64,000 nt of DNA, taken from an uncultured beta proteobacterium (GTDB taxonomy: Bacteria; Pseudomonadota; Gammaproteobacteria; Burkholderiales; Burkholderiaceae_C). Where the stretch lies: positions 1-64,000 of the forward strand of contig CAILZB010000111.1 of assembly GCA_903838565.1 (NCBI GenBank), in the 5' to 3' direction. Position numbers and translations under genes: made by a program. The notes beneath the pieces were generated by a model. The model was not told the DNA's origin, ran no database searches, and worked only from the letters and a program-made list of their open reading frames with translations. The stretch's first letter is position 1; each line of letters starts with the position of its first letter. This document shows, piece after piece, positions 26,486 to 35,192 of the stretch.

Positions 26486-28012
26486 ATGTTTGAATCGGCA
26501 GAAATCGGCCACAAGATCAGCAAGACGGCCTACCGCGAAGCGGTGCCGCCATTGCGCGCTGCGCTTCTGGGCGCACAGGTCGATCTGCACGAGAACAAGT
26601 CCTTTCCGGTGGTGGTGCTGATCAGCGGTCAGGATGGCGCGGGCAAGGGCGAGACGATCAACGTCTTGTACCAGTGGATGGATCCGCGCTTCATCTCCAC
26701 ACTGGCTTTTTCCGAGCCCAGCGACGAGGAGCGCGAACGCCCGCCCATGTGGCGTTTCTGGCGCTCGCTGCCGCCCAAGGGGCGCATTGGAATATTTGCC
26801 GGCTCCTGGTATTCGGAGTCGATTCGCCAGCGCATCCAGGGCGAGATTTCCCTCAAAGAACTCGATGCCAGGGCGGACCAGATCAACCGCTTCGAGGCGA
26901 TGCTGGTGAACGAAGGTGCGCTGGTGCTGAAGTTCTGGTTTCACCTGACCAAGGACGCGCAGACCAAGCGCCTCAAGGCGCTGGAGAGCGATCCACGCAC
27001 CGCCTGGCGCGTGACCAAGTGGAATTGGGACCGGCTCAAGACCTACGACGAACTGCAGAACGTTGCCGGCCATTTGCTGCGCATGACGAACACGCACTGG
27101 GCGCCCTGGGTGGTGGTGGAGGGGGCGGACGACCGCTACCGCTCGTTGACGGTGGCCCAGACCCTGCTCGCGGCGCTCCAGTCCAGGCTGGCCCGCGCCA
27201 AGTCTCTGGAGCTGCCGGCAGCACCCATCGTGCGGGTCGACACCGACGGGCGCACGGTACTGACCGAAATGGACCTGACGCTGGCCCTTGACGACAAGAC
27301 CTATGAACGCGAGTTGGCCAAATGGCAGGGGCGCTTGGCAGAACTGGTGCGCGATGCGCGTTTCAAGGGCCGCTCGCTGGTGTGCGCCTTCGAGGGTGCG
27401 GACGCGGCGGGCAAGGGCGGCGCCATCCGGCGCATCGGCGCGGCGCTGGACGCGCGCCAGTACCAGGTCACGCCGGTGGCCGCGCCCACCGAGGAGGAGC
27501 GCGCGCAGCCCCACCTGTGGCGCTTCTGGCGCCATCTGCCGCGCCGCGGGCACCTGGCCATCTTCGATCGCACCTGGTGTGGACGGGTGCTGGTGGAGCG
27601 GGTGGAGGGGTTCTGCTCGGAGAACGACTGGCTGCGCGCCTACGGCGAGATCAACGACTTCGAGCACGAGATGGCCGACGCCGGCGTCATCGTAGTGAAG
27701 TTCTGGCTGCAGATCAGCCAGGAGGAGCAGCTGCGACGTTTCAAGGAGCGCGAGAAGGTCGAATTCAAGCGCTTCAAGATCACCGAGGAAGACTGGCGCA
27801 ACCGCGAGAAGTGGGGCGCCTATCAGCAGGCGATCTGCGACATGGTGGAACGCACCAGCACCGGCAACGCGCCCTGGACGCTGGTCGAAGCCAACGACAA
27901 GAACCATGCCCGAGTGAAGATCCTGCGCACGCTGTGCGAGCGCCTGCAAGCCGAACTCGAAGGCAAGTTCAAACCCGGCGCCGGCACCAAGCGCAAGCGG
28001 CCCAAGAGCTAG
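26486..28012 (+). CDS. pap: Polyphosphate:AMP phosphotransferase (two-domain PPK2)
   Basis: A 508-residue cytoplasmic enzyme made of two fused PPK2 domains. Each has a P-loop: 'ISGQDGAGKGET' (about 47-56) and 'EGADAAGKGGA' (about 303-313), each followed by a lid-type 'WRFWR' motif. The tandem form defines class II PPK2, which makes ADP from AMP and polyphosphate. In most relatives the C-terminal domain is catalytic. An ordinary stand-alone gene with its own start signal. Confidence 0.9.
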   Translation: MFESAEIGHKISKTAYREAVPPLRAALLGAQVDLHENKSFPVVVLISGQDGAGKGETINVLYQWMDPRFISTLAFSEPSDEERERPPMWRFWRSLPPKGRIGIFAGSWYSESIRQRIQGEISLKELDARADQINRFEAMLVNEGALVLKFWFHLTKDAQTKRLKALESDPRTAWRVTKWNWDRLKTYDELQNVAGHLLRMTNTHWAPWVVVEGADDRYRSLTVAQTLLAALQSRLARAKSLELPAAPIVRVDTDGRTVLTEMDLTLALDDKTYERELAKWQGRLAELVRDARFKGRSLVCAFEGADAAGKGGAIRRIGAALDARQYQVTPVAAPTEEERAQPHLWRFWRHLPRRGHLAIFDRTWCGRVLVERVEGFCSENDWLRAYGEINDFEHEMADAGVIVVKFWLQISQEEQLRRFKEREKVEFKRFKITEEDWRNREKWGAYQQAICDMVERTSTGNAPWTLVEANDKNHARVKILRTLCERLQAELEGKFKPGAGTKRKRPKS

Positions 28013-28053
28013 GCGGCCCCGGCCGGGGTTAAGTCTCGCGCCAGCCCGCATAA

Positions 28054-28068
28054 TTGACGCAACGTCAA
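28054..28068. promoter_or_regulatory. TTGACG-CAA-CGTCAA dyad upstream of acyl-CoA dehydrogenase
   Basis: A perfect 6+6 inverted repeat with a 3-bp centre lies 26 bp before the start codon. The half-sites equal the outer ends of the palindrome at 11643-11664 near the ivd operon. This suggests that both acyl-CoA dehydrogenase genes answer to the same or a related regulator. The spacing differs, so the regulator need not be identical. Confidence 0.5.
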
Positions 28069-28094
28069 CTCTCCCGTGTCACCACGGAGCCGCC

Positions 28095-29228
28095 ATGCTA
28101 CTGACCCAGGACCAGGAAATGATTCGCGACGCCGTGCGCGCCTTTGCCCAGGAGCAGTTGTGGCCCCATGCCGCGCGCTGGGACCGTGAGCATCACTTTC
28201 CGAAAGAGGCGCATCAAGGCCTGGCAGCGCTGGGCGCCTATGGCATCTGTGTGCCCGAGGAGTGGGGCGGCGCGCAGCTGGACTATCTGACGCTGGCGCT
28301 GGTGCTGGAGGAAGTCGCGGCCGGGGACGGCGGCACCAGCACGGCGATCTCGGTCACCAACTGCCCGGTCAACGCCATCCTGATGAAGCACGGCAACGAT
28401 GCACAGAAAAAGCAGTGGCTGACGAAGCTGGCGCAAGGCGAGATGCTGGGCGCGTTCTGCCTGACCGAGCCGCACGTGGGGTCGGATGCATCGGGCTTGC
28501 GCACCACCGCAGTGAAGGACGGCGACGGTTATGTCCTCAATGGCGTCAAGCAGTTCATCACCAGCGGCAAGAACGGCGATGTGGCCATCGTCATCGCCGT
28601 CACCGACAAGGGCGCCGGCAAGAAAGGCATGAGTGCCTTCCTTGTCCCGACGAAGGCCCATGGCTATGTCGTGGCGCGGCTCGAAGACAAGCTTGGGCAG
28701 CACAGCAGCGACACCGCGCAGATCAACCTGGACAACTGCCGCATCCCGGCGGAAAACCTGATCGGAGCCGAGGGCGAGGGTTACCGCATCGCGCTCGGTG
28801 GGCTCGAGGGCGGGCGCATCGGCATCGCTGCGCAAAGCGTGGGAATGGCGCGCAGCGCCTTTGAGTGCGCGCTGGCGTATTCGAAAGAGCGCCAGAGCTT
28901 TGGCACCGCGATCTTCAATCACCAGGCCGTGGGTTTCCGCCTGGCCGATTGCGCCACGCAGATCGAGGCGGCGCGCCAACTCATCTGGCACGCTGCCAGT
29001 CTGCGCGACGCGGGTCGACCGTGTCTGAAGGAGGCGGCGATGGCGAAACTGTTTGCCAGCGAAATGGCAGAAGCCGTGTGCAGCGCCGCGATCCAGACCC
29101 TGGGTGGCTACGGCGTCGTGAACGACTTTCCGCTGGAGCGCATCTACCGCGACGTGCGCGTGTGCCAGATCTATGAGGGCACGTCGGATGTGCAGAAGAT
29201 TCTGATTCAACGGGCCTTGGCCGGTTGA
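28095..29228 (+). CDS. Acyl-CoA dehydrogenase (short/medium-chain type)
   Basis: A 377-residue flavoenzyme with 'GAFCLTEPHVGSDASGLRTTA', 'YVLNGVKQFITSGKNGDVAIV' and the C-terminal 'YEGTSDVQKILIQRALAG'. The last holds the catalytic Glu at the position used by short- and medium-chain dehydrogenases, unlike ivd above, whose base is internal. It oxidises a saturated acyl-CoA to the enoyl-CoA and passes electrons to ETF. It has its own dyad-bearing promoter region. Chain-length preference cannot be read. Confidence 0.88.
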   Translation: MLLTQDQEMIRDAVRAFAQEQLWPHAARWDREHHFPKEAHQGLAALGAYGICVPEEWGGAQLDYLTLALVLEEVAAGDGGTSTAISVTNCPVNAILMKHGNDAQKKQWLTKLAQGEMLGAFCLTEPHVGSDASGLRTTAVKDGDGYVLNGVKQFITSGKNGDVAIVIAVTDKGAGKKGMSAFLVPTKAHGYVVARLEDKLGQHSSDTAQINLDNCRIPAENLIGAEGEGYRIALGGLEGGRIGIAAQSVGMARSAFECALAYSKERQSFGTAIFNHQAVGFRLADCATQIEAARQLIWHAASLRDAGRPCLKEAAMAKLFASEMAEAVCSAAIQTLGGYGVVNDFPLERIYRDVRVCQIYEGTSDVQKILIQRALAG

Positions 29229-29264
29229 AATTCAGCTGATGAAGCTCATAGGGCGGCGCCGCCC

Positions 29265-29669
29265 GTGACCCCCATTGATTGCCCCTGCGGTCAGCGTGAC
29301 GCCCGCCACCGCCCGCTCGCTTTCCCCGCTTGCTGCGGTCGCTATCTGGACCATTTTGAATCCGCGCCGGCGCCCGACGCGCAGAGCCTGATGCGCTCGC
29401 GTTACAGCGCTTTCGTGCTGGAGCGGCGCGACTATCTGCTGGCGACCTGGCATGCGACCACTCGGCCCACGACGCTGGAATTCGAGCCGGGCGCGAAGTG
29501 GCTGGGGCTGGAAGTGCGCGGCCACAAGCTGGTCGATGCTGACCACGCCGAAGTCGAGTTCGTGGCGCGCCAGCGCGACAGCTCGGGTCGGGCGCACCGC
29601 TTGCACGAACGCAGCCGTTTCGTGCGCGAACAGGGGCGTTGGACTTATCTCGATGGTGTCATGAAATGA
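29265..29669 (+). CDS. YchJ-family zinc-binding protein
   Basis: A 134-residue UPF0225/YchJ protein. The SEC-C-like Cys pattern 'CPCGQRDA...CCGRYLD' at the N-terminus and 'SLMRSRYSAFVLERRDYLLATWH' are diagnostic. The fold is NTF2-like with a small zinc knuckle. The function is unknown, though SEC-C motifs in SecA bind zinc. The GTG start at 29265 is used because it places the Cys cluster at residues 6-8, as in relatives. Confidence 0.83.
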   Translation: MTPIDCPCGQRDARHRPLAFPACCGRYLDHFESAPAPDAQSLMRSRYSAFVLERRDYLLATWHATTRPTTLEFEPGAKWLGLEVRGHKLVDADHAEVEFVARQRDSSGRAHRLHERSRFVREQGRWTYLDGVMK

Positions 29670-29708
29670 ATGACGCTATCAAAATTGAAGCCATGGAAGT
29701 GTGAACAG

Positions 29709-30371
29709 ATGAAATACGAGGCGGTGTTGTTTGACTGTGACGGCGTGCTGGTCGATTCCGAGGGCATCACGAATGAGGTGCTGCGCGCCATGCTGCACGA
29801 ACGCGGCTGGAGTCTGAGTCCGCAGGAGTGCATGGACATCTTTCTGGGCCGGGCCGTGAAGGACTTGCAGGCCAGGATCGAGCAACACACGGCCCAGCCT
29901 CTGACACAGGAATGGATGCAGCAGTTTCGCGACCGGCGCGACCAGGCCCTGCACGCCGATCTCCTGGCCATTCCGAATGCGGTCGCGGCGGTGCAGGAAA
30001 TTCACCGTGACTACGCCGGGCGCATCGCCTGTGCGTCCGGCGCCGACCGCGGCAAGGTGGAGCTGCAGCTCAACAAGGTGGGCCTCATGCCCTTCTTTGA
30101 AGGCCGCATCTTCAGCGGCCACGAACTGCCGCGCTCCAAGCCCCATCCCGATGTGTACCTGGCCGCGGCCGCAGCGCTCGGTTCTTCGGCCAGCGCCTGT
30201 GCCGTGATCGAGGACACGACCACGGGCGCGCGCGCGGGTCTGGCGGCCGGCGCCACGGTGCTGGGCTATTGCCCCAGCGGCATCGGTCACAGCACGGCGC
30301 AGCAGCTGCGCGAGCTGGGCGTGCAGCTGATATTCACCGACATGGCGCAGCTGGCGCGCCTGCTCGACTGA
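29709..30371 (+). CDS. HAD-superfamily sugar-phosphate phosphatase
   Basis: A 220-residue HAD-IA hydrolase with the nucleophile motif 'VLFDCDGVLVDSEG' (Asp9, Asp11), a helical cap (about 20-85), motif II around 'IACASGAD', Lys in 'RSKPHPDVYL' and the acidic motif 'CAVIEDTTTG'. It is closest in layout to 6-phosphogluconate phosphatase/beta-phosphoglucomutase-like members. The ATG at 29709 was preferred to 29670 because the motif then starts at residue 6 and a GAACAG precedes it. The substrate is not assigned. Confidence 0.8.
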   Translation: MKYEAVLFDCDGVLVDSEGITNEVLRAMLHERGWSLSPQECMDIFLGRAVKDLQARIEQHTAQPLTQEWMQQFRDRRDQALHADLLAIPNAVAAVQEIHRDYAGRIACASGADRGKVELQLNKVGLMPFFEGRIFSGHELPRSKPHPDVYLAAAAALGSSASACAVIEDTTTGARAGLAAGATVLGYCPSGIGHSTAQQLRELGVQLIFTDMAQLARLLD

Positions 30372-30416
30372 TTTCCTGGCCCACCAAGGTGGCCCGGGTT
30401 TGGGCACAATCGACGC

Positions 30417-31331
30417 ATGAACGCCACAGTCGCCTCCCTGCCAACGCCACGCACGCTGCTGCGGGCTTCGATCGCGGTGGCTGTCGTCACGATCGTGATG
30501 AAGACCTTGGCTTGGCACATCACCGACTCGGTAGGCCTGCTGTCGGACGCGATGGAGTCCTTCGTGAACCTGGCCAGCGCCATCTTTGCGCTGATGATGG
30601 TGATCATCGCGCAGCGGCCGGCGGACGACGAGCACCCCTATGGCCACCACAAGGCCGAGTATTTTTCATCCGGCTTTGAAGGCGTGCTGATCATCGGCGC
30701 CGCGGCCGGCATCATCTGGGCCGCCGGGCACCGCTTCTTCGATCCGCAACCGGTGGTGCAACTCGGCTGGGGCCTGCTGCTGTCGGTTGTGAGCTCGGCC
30801 TTGAACGGCCTGCTTGCCTGGGTCATGTTCAAGGCGGCGAAGCAGCACCGCTCCATCGCGCTGGAAGCCGACGCCAAGCATCTGGTGACCGACGTCTGGA
30901 CCTCGGTCGGCGTGGTGATCGGGCTGATCGGCGTGCTGCTCACGGGCTGGCTCTGGCTGGATGCGCTGGTGGCGATTGGTGTGGCGCTGAACATCCTGAA
31001 GGAGGGCGTGCACCTGATGTGGCGCTCGTCCCAGGGCCTGATGGACGAAGCGGTGGAGCCCGAGGTGCTGGCCGACATCCAGCAGATCCTGCGCGACTTT
31101 GACCACCACACCATCCGCTTTGACCACCTCAACACGCGCAAGGCGGGGCAACGGCGCTTTCTCGACATGCACATGCACATGCCTTCGAACTGGTCGCTCG
31201 GCCGTGCTGCCGCCGTGCGCGCCAGTGTGGAGCAGGCGCTGATGAGCGCGGTGCCCGGCCTGCGTGCCACGATCCAGCTGCTGCCCAGCGACGTGGAAGC
31301 GCATTTCGACGACACCAAGGATCTGATTTGA
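30417..31331 (+). CDS. Cation diffusion facilitator (FieF-like)
   Basis: A 304-residue inner-membrane divalent-cation/proton antiporter. It has six membrane segments over residues 15-205 and metal-site motifs '[15 protein letters not shown]' and '[13 protein letters not shown]', with a cytoplasmic C-terminal domain ('[25 protein letters not shown]') rich in His. The extended '[22 protein letters not shown]' loop is typical. Likely substrates are Fe, Zn or Mn. Its TGA overlaps the dtd start, a coupling that fixes where the chromosome was intact before the break. Confidence 0.88.
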   Translation: MNATVASLPTPRTLLRASIAVAVVTIVMKTLAWHITDSVGLLSDAMESFVNLASAIFALMMVIIAQRPADDEHPYGHHKAEYFSSGFEGVLIIGAAAGIIWAAGHRFFDPQPVVQLGWGLLLSVVSSALNGLLAWVMFKAAKQHRSIALEADAKHLVTDVWTSVGVVIGLIGVLLTGWLWLDALVAIGVALNILKEGVHLMWRSSQGLMDEAVEPEVLADIQQILRDFDHHTIRFDHLNTRKAGQRRFLDMHMHMPSNWSLGRAAAVRASVEQALMSAVPGLRATIQLLPSDVEAHFDDTKDLI

Positions 31332-31540
31332 AGGCGCTGTTGCAACGGGTCAGCTGCGCCCAGGTGGTGATCGAGGATCAAACCGTGGGGCGCATCGACG
31401 CCGGTCTGCTGGTGCTGCTGTGCGCGCTGCACGGCGACACGCCGGCGCACGCCGACAAGCTGCTGGCCAAGCTGCTCAAGCTGCGCATCTTCGGCGATGA
31501 CGCGGGCAAAAATGTTGCCGAGAAATTTATGTGCTGCTGA
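31328..31540 (+). pseudogene. dtd: D-aminoacyl-tRNA deacylase, truncated after ~62 residues
   Basis: The first ~62 residues ([20 protein letters not shown] through '[18 protein letters not shown]') match the Dtd N-terminus. The gene normally continues 'MNRS...' for about 80 more residues with the Gly-cisPro catalytic motif. Here homology ends at ~31513 and the frame runs into the RIT end, adding VAEKFMCC and a TGA. The TTG start overlaps the preceding stop. The lost half is not elsewhere in the window. Without it the enzyme cannot remove D-amino acids from tRNA. Confidence 0.88.
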
Positions 31541-31593
31541 CCGGGACTCCCGAGGCAGCACTGATTCTTTCAGGGGTGGTTGACGCCACATAA
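31514..31593 (+). repeat. RIT left end: TTATGTG / CACATAA arms 53 bp apart
   Basis: TTATGTG at 31527-31533 and CACATAA at 31587-31593 face each other over 53 bp; the outer arm is extended by GTTGC at 31514. The right end has the same pair over 54 bp. Paired arms at each end are likely recombinase binding sites. Confidence 0.65.
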
Positions 31594-31634
31594 TTTTTGT
31601 AGTGTGTTGCAGGTTTCACTTTGAGGAACCTGCC

Positions 31635-32858
31635 ATGTTCGAGAGAATTTTTGTGGCGCCGCACACGCAGCAGCGGCATCGTGAGGCTTTGTTTTGCGAA
31701 GAGCGCATGGCTTACCTGCAGCACATGCTGGTGCGAGGCTCTACCCGCCATTCATTGAGGCAAACCGCAGAGCGTCTGGTGTGGCTGGCATTGCGGATGA
31801 CACATGAAGCGCGCAACGGCATTGATGCCGATGGGCTGACGAGCATCCTTGGTGAGCCGGGCTCCAGCAATATTTCTACCAACTACCGGCAACGCCTTTA
31901 TCTGGATGCCCGGCGTTGGTTCCAGTTCCTGGGTTGGTGGCGTGAGGTGATCCAACGCGTTGAAGTTGATCCAGCACTGGTTCGTTTTGTGGACTGGATG
32001 CGCAACGAACGTGGCTTGAGTCCCAACACGATTGCCAGCTGGTCGCGCTGGACGGGGCACTTTCTGCGATGGTGCCACGAACATGGCCATGACCTGAGCC
32101 GCCTGCGCCCACAAGATATCGATGCCTACCTGGCCACATACAGTGCAAGGGGCTGGGGGCGGTGTTCCGTGGGGTTCATCGTGGCCATGATGCGCGTGTT
32201 CTTGCGCCAAGCCGCAAGCCGAGGGGAATGCGCCAACACCCTGGCTGGCGCCATCTTCGGCCCCAGGGTCTATGCACTCGAATCCGTACCGGCAGCACTG
32301 AGCTGGGACGAAGTCCGGCAAGTGCTGGCCACCACCCGCGGCGCTACCGAACAAGACATTCGCGATCGCGCCATTCTCATGCTCATGGCCATTTACGGCC
32401 TGCGCCGTGGCGAGATCGTCGCTTTGCGCCTGGATCAAATCGATTGGGCAGGCAGGTTGCTGCACATCTGGCGCCTCAAACGCCACCAGCCACAGGTCTA
32501 CCCCTTGGTGCCATCGGTGGCACATGCATTGGCGCAATACATTGATGTGGTGCGCCCGGCCAGCGATGTCCCGCAAGTCTTCATTACTCTGAAGGCGCCG
32601 CGCAAGCCCATGCCACCGCAGACGCTGTATGAGCTGGTGCGCCACCGGCTGCGCGCCATCGGCGTGAGCCGCCCCAAGATGGGACCTCACGCCTTGCGCC
32701 ACGCCTGTGCCAGCCGCATGCTGGCCCAAGGTCTTACGCTCAAAGAGATTGGTGACCACCTGGGCCACAGCAGCACACAGGCCACCATGATCTACACCAA
32801 GGTGGACATGACCGCCCTGCGCGAGGTGGGCAACTTTGATCTTGGAGGTGTGCAATGA
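31635..32858 (+). CDS. RIT tyrosine recombinase, first gene
   Basis: A 407-residue phage-integrase-family recombinase. A SAM-like N-terminal domain (about 110-205) precedes the catalytic domain with Arg257 in 'YGLRRGEIVALR', His352-x-x-Arg355 in 'GPHALRHACASRM', His378 in 'LGHSS' and the nucleophile Tyr387 in 'MIYTKVDM'. All catalytic residues are present. The ATG at 31635 has a GAGGAA site; the longer N-terminus lies inside the element end. It overlaps the next gene by ATGA. Confidence 0.88.
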   Translation: MFERIFVAPHTQQRHREALFCEERMAYLQHMLVRGSTRHSLRQTAERLVWLALRMTHEARNGIDADGLTSILGEPGSSNISTNYRQRLYLDARRWFQFLGWWREVIQRVEVDPALVRFVDWMRNERGLSPNTIASWSRWTGHFLRWCHEHGHDLSRLRPQDIDAYLATYSARGWGRCSVGFIVAMMRVFLRQAASRGECANTLAGAIFGPRVYALESVPAALSWDEVRQVLATTRGATEQDIRDRAILMLMAIYGLRRGEIVALRLDQIDWAGRLLHIWRLKRHQPQVYPLVPSVAHALAQYIDVVRPASDVPQVFITLKAPRKPMPPQTLYELVRHRLRAIGVSRPKMGPHALRHACASRMLAQGLTLKEIGDHLGHSSTQATMIYTKVDMTALREVGNFDLGGVQ

Positions 32859-33799
32859 AGACCTCTGATGTAATCGCCGCCTATTTGGCGGTCCGCCGCG
32901 CACAAGGCGTGCAACTGCGCAGCTCTGAGCGCGTGCTCTACCGGTTGGCCCGTCAGACCGGTGATGGTGAGTTTGACGCCATCACTACCGAGGATTTGGC
33001 CCTGTTTCTGCATGGCCCCGGTGAACTCAGCAGCACCTGGAAGGGCAAACACGGCATGCTCAACAGCCTGTACCGCTTTGCCGTTACCAGAGGGTACGCC
33101 CAGCTCAACGCCTTGCCACAACGCAAACCCAAGCTGCCCCAGGCGCACCCGGCCTACATCTACAGCACCGCCGAAGTTCAGCGCCTCGTGGATGCCGCCG
33201 CCCGGCTGCAAAACCCCAAGAGCCCATTGCAGGGATCCACTTACCGGCTACTGCTGTTGCTGATGTATGGTGCTGCCTTGCGTGTGAGCGAAGCCATGGG
33301 CTTGCAGCTGCGGGACGTGGACTTGCAGGCAGCCACCCTGACGATCCGCGAGACCAAGTTCTACAAGACCCGGCTGGTGCCCATCGGCCCACACTTGGCG
33401 GGTGAGTTGCGTCAGTACTTGGGGCAGCGCACCCTTCTGCCCATGAAGCAAGGCCAAGAGTCAGCCGTTTTGTGCTCCAGAACCGGTCAGCACCTTTGGT
33501 ATCAGAATGTGGTCACGCTGTTTCAGCGCATCCGCCATGATGCAGGCATCGGCACCCCGCAGGGCGCGAGCCGACCACCGCGCATGCACGATTTGCGGCA
33601 CACGGCGGCCATGCACCGCTTGGTGCGCTGGTACGAGCAAGGTCTGGACGTCAACTCATTGCTGCCCAAGCTTTCGACCTACATGGGACACAGTGGCGTG
33701 ACCTCCACCCAGCGCTACCTGCACATGACACCGGATTTGCTGGCCCAAGCCAACCAACGCTTTGCGGCCTACGCCGAGCAAGGTGGCAGCCATGCGTAA
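32855..33799 (+). CDS. RIT tyrosine recombinase, second gene
   Basis: A 314-residue recombinase whose catalytic domain shows Arg143 in 'GAALRVSEAMGL', His/Arg in 'MHDLRHTAAMHRL', His in 'MGHSGVTST' and Tyr in 'QRYLHMT'. It differs in sequence from the flanking recombinases, as expected for the three RIT subfamilies, which are thought to act together. The start overlaps the first gene by 4 bp and the end overlaps the third gene by 8 bp, giving a translationally coupled trio. Confidence 0.88.
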   Translation: MKTSDVIAAYLAVRRAQGVQLRSSERVLYRLARQTGDGEFDAITTEDLALFLHGPGELSSTWKGKHGMLNSLYRFAVTRGYAQLNALPQRKPKLPQAHPAYIYSTAEVQRLVDAAARLQNPKSPLQGSTYRLLLLLMYGAALRVSEAMGLQLRDVDLQAATLTIRETKFYKTRLVPIGPHLAGELRQYLGQRTLLPMKQGQESAVLCSRTGQHLWYQNVVTLFQRIRHDAGIGTPQGASRPPRMHDLRHTAAMHRLVRWYEQGLDVNSLLPKLSTYMGHSGVTSTQRYLHMTPDLLAQANQRFAAYAEQGGSHA

Positions 33800-34787
33800 C
33801 CGTGACCTGTTGGGGCCGTGGATACGGCGCTTCCTTTTTGAGCATCTTGTGGCTGAGCGTAATCTGGCGCGCAACACCCAGGTGAGCTATCGCGACACAC
33901 TGGCTTTATTGCTGCCTTTTGTGTCCAAGCGCGTGGGGGGCGCCATAGACCGGATGGCGGTTGACGCCATCTCGCCTGAGGCCGTGCGCGCATTCCTGAC
34001 ACACCTGGAGCAGGATCGGGGTTGCTCGGTCGCGACACGCAACCAACGGCTGGCGGCCATTCATGCGCTGGCACGATTTGTCGGTAGCCGGGCGCCGGAA
34101 CACTTGGGTTGGTGCACCGAGATCGGTGCGATCCCGGCCAAGAAGACGGCCAAGCGGCTCGTTGGCTATCTGGACAAACCCGAGATGGATGCATTGTTGA
34201 GAGTGCCGGACCCACAAACGCGACTGGGGTTTCGCGACCACGCCTTGTTGCTGTTCATGTACAACAGCGGCGCCCGGGCCGATGAGGTGGCCAGTTTGCG
34301 GGTCAGTCAGCTGTATCTGGGGACATCGCCGTCTGTGAGGATTGTGGGCAAAGGCAATAAAGCCCGAATTTGTCCGCTGTGGGACCGTACGGTGCAGGTA
34401 TTGCGCACGCTGGTAGAAGGGCGTGAGCCTGGTGACGCTGTATTTCGTGGCCGCACGGGCGAGCCCATGACGCGGTTTGGGGTGCATCGGGTGGTGACGG
34501 ACTGCGGTGAGCAAGCCAAGCACGAGGTGGAGTCCATGCGCCACAAGCGAGTTAGCCCCCACAACATCCGACACACCACAGCCGTTCACCTCTTGCGCGC
34601 CGGTGTAGACATCAACACGATCCGCGCTTGGCTTGGCCATGTTTCGCTGGACACGACCCACATCTATGCGGAGGTGGATTTGGAAATGAAGGCCAAAGCG
34701 TTGGCCAGCGTTGACCTGCAGGGGGTGCCAGAGATCGCTGCGAGCAAGCCGTTGCCATCACTGATGGCGTTCATGCGGGGGTTGTAG
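33792..34787 (+). CDS. RIT tyrosine recombinase, third gene
   Basis: A 331-residue recombinase with a core-binding N-terminal domain ('RFLFEHLVAERNLARNTQVSYRDTL'). The catalytic residues are Arg in 'NSGARADEVASLRV', His-x-x-Arg in 'SPHNIRHTTAVHLL', His in 'LGHVSLDTT' and Tyr in 'HIYAEVD'. It ends 9 bp before the inner arm of the right element end. The ATG at 33792 lies inside the second gene, giving coupled translation. All three catalytic sets look intact. Confidence 0.88.
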   Translation: MRNRDLLGPWIRRFLFEHLVAERNLARNTQVSYRDTLALLLPFVSKRVGGAIDRMAVDAISPEAVRAFLTHLEQDRGCSVATRNQRLAAIHALARFVGSRAPEHLGWCTEIGAIPAKKTAKRLVGYLDKPEMDALLRVPDPQTRLGFRDHALLLFMYNSGARADEVASLRVSQLYLGTSPSVRIVGKGNKARICPLWDRTVQVLRTLVEGREPGDAVFRGRTGEPMTRFGVHRVVTDCGEQAKHEVESMRHKRVSPHNIRHTTAVHLLRAGVDINTIRAWLGHVSLDTTHIYAEVDLEMKAKALASVDLQGVPEIAASKPLPSLMAFMRGL

Positions 34788-34796
34788 GGTGCTTTT

Positions 34797-34877
34797 TTAT
34801 GTGATCCACATTGCAGGAGTTGCGGGCTTGTTCCGCTCGATGCCCGTGTGTGGCCGACACATAAATTTGGCCGCAAC
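34797..34877 (-). repeat. RIT right end: TTATGTG / CACATAA arms 54 bp apart
   Basis: TTATGTG at 34797-34803 and CACATAA at 34858-34864 repeat the left-end layout, with outer extension AAATTT and GCAAC to 34877. The outer end encodes 'VAAKFMC' on the minus strand, and the left outer end encodes 'VAEKFMC', which shows how closely the two ends match. Confidence 0.65.
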
Positions 34878-35192
34878 GTAAGTGTAGGTCTCGTCGTCTT
34901 TGGCTATGAGGCAGGGTGCTTCATTAATCCCCAGGTTTTTGAGTGCCAATGCCCTGATGTGGCCGTCGAGCAATAAATATTCAGGTTTGGTCGGATCCGG
35001 GTGAATGACGGACAGCGGTTCAATGAGACCGATCTCGGTGATGGAGGAGACGATCTGCTTGTATTTGCGGGTACCCATCACACCATCGGGCACCTTTTTG
35101 CTGGGCAACAGTTGTTCCAAGGGTATCTGGTAGGTTTGCAGCTCAAAGCCCAGCAAGGTGTTTAGAGGGGCGGTACGTAATGCTGAATTCAT
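34797..35192 (-). pseudogene. Second ParB-like gene, cut by the RIT end
   Basis: The frame encodes a ParB N-terminal domain ('IPLEQLLPSKKVPDGVMGTRKYKQIVSSITEIGLIEPLSVIHPD' and 'YLLLDGHIRALALKNLG') up to about residue 105, 'KDDETYTY'. It then passes into RIT-end sequence (VAAKFMC and on) and stops at 34797. The helix-turn-helix and C-terminal half are missing. Its ATG overlaps the stop of the first ParB gene by ATGA. A C-terminal fragment of a protein of this type lies at 45869-46425. Confidence 0.8.

Larger units (their letters stand above)
31514..34877 (+). mobile_element. RIT element: three tyrosine recombinases with matched ends
   Basis: A ~3.36-kb unit with three co-directional, overlapping integrase genes (31635-34787), the 'recombinases in trio' arrangement. 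The outer ends are inverted relatives: left GTTGC then AAATTTATGTG (31514-31533), right CACATAAATTT then GCAAC (34858-34877). The left end cuts dtd and the right end cuts a ParB-like gene. These belong to different replicon contexts, so the present junctions do not reflect one simple insertion. Confidence 0.82.

Noticed and set aside
26156..28051. A 631-codon minus-strand frame over the polyphosphate enzyme
   Set aside because: It is antisense to a complete two-domain PPK2 and has the composition of a shadow frame.
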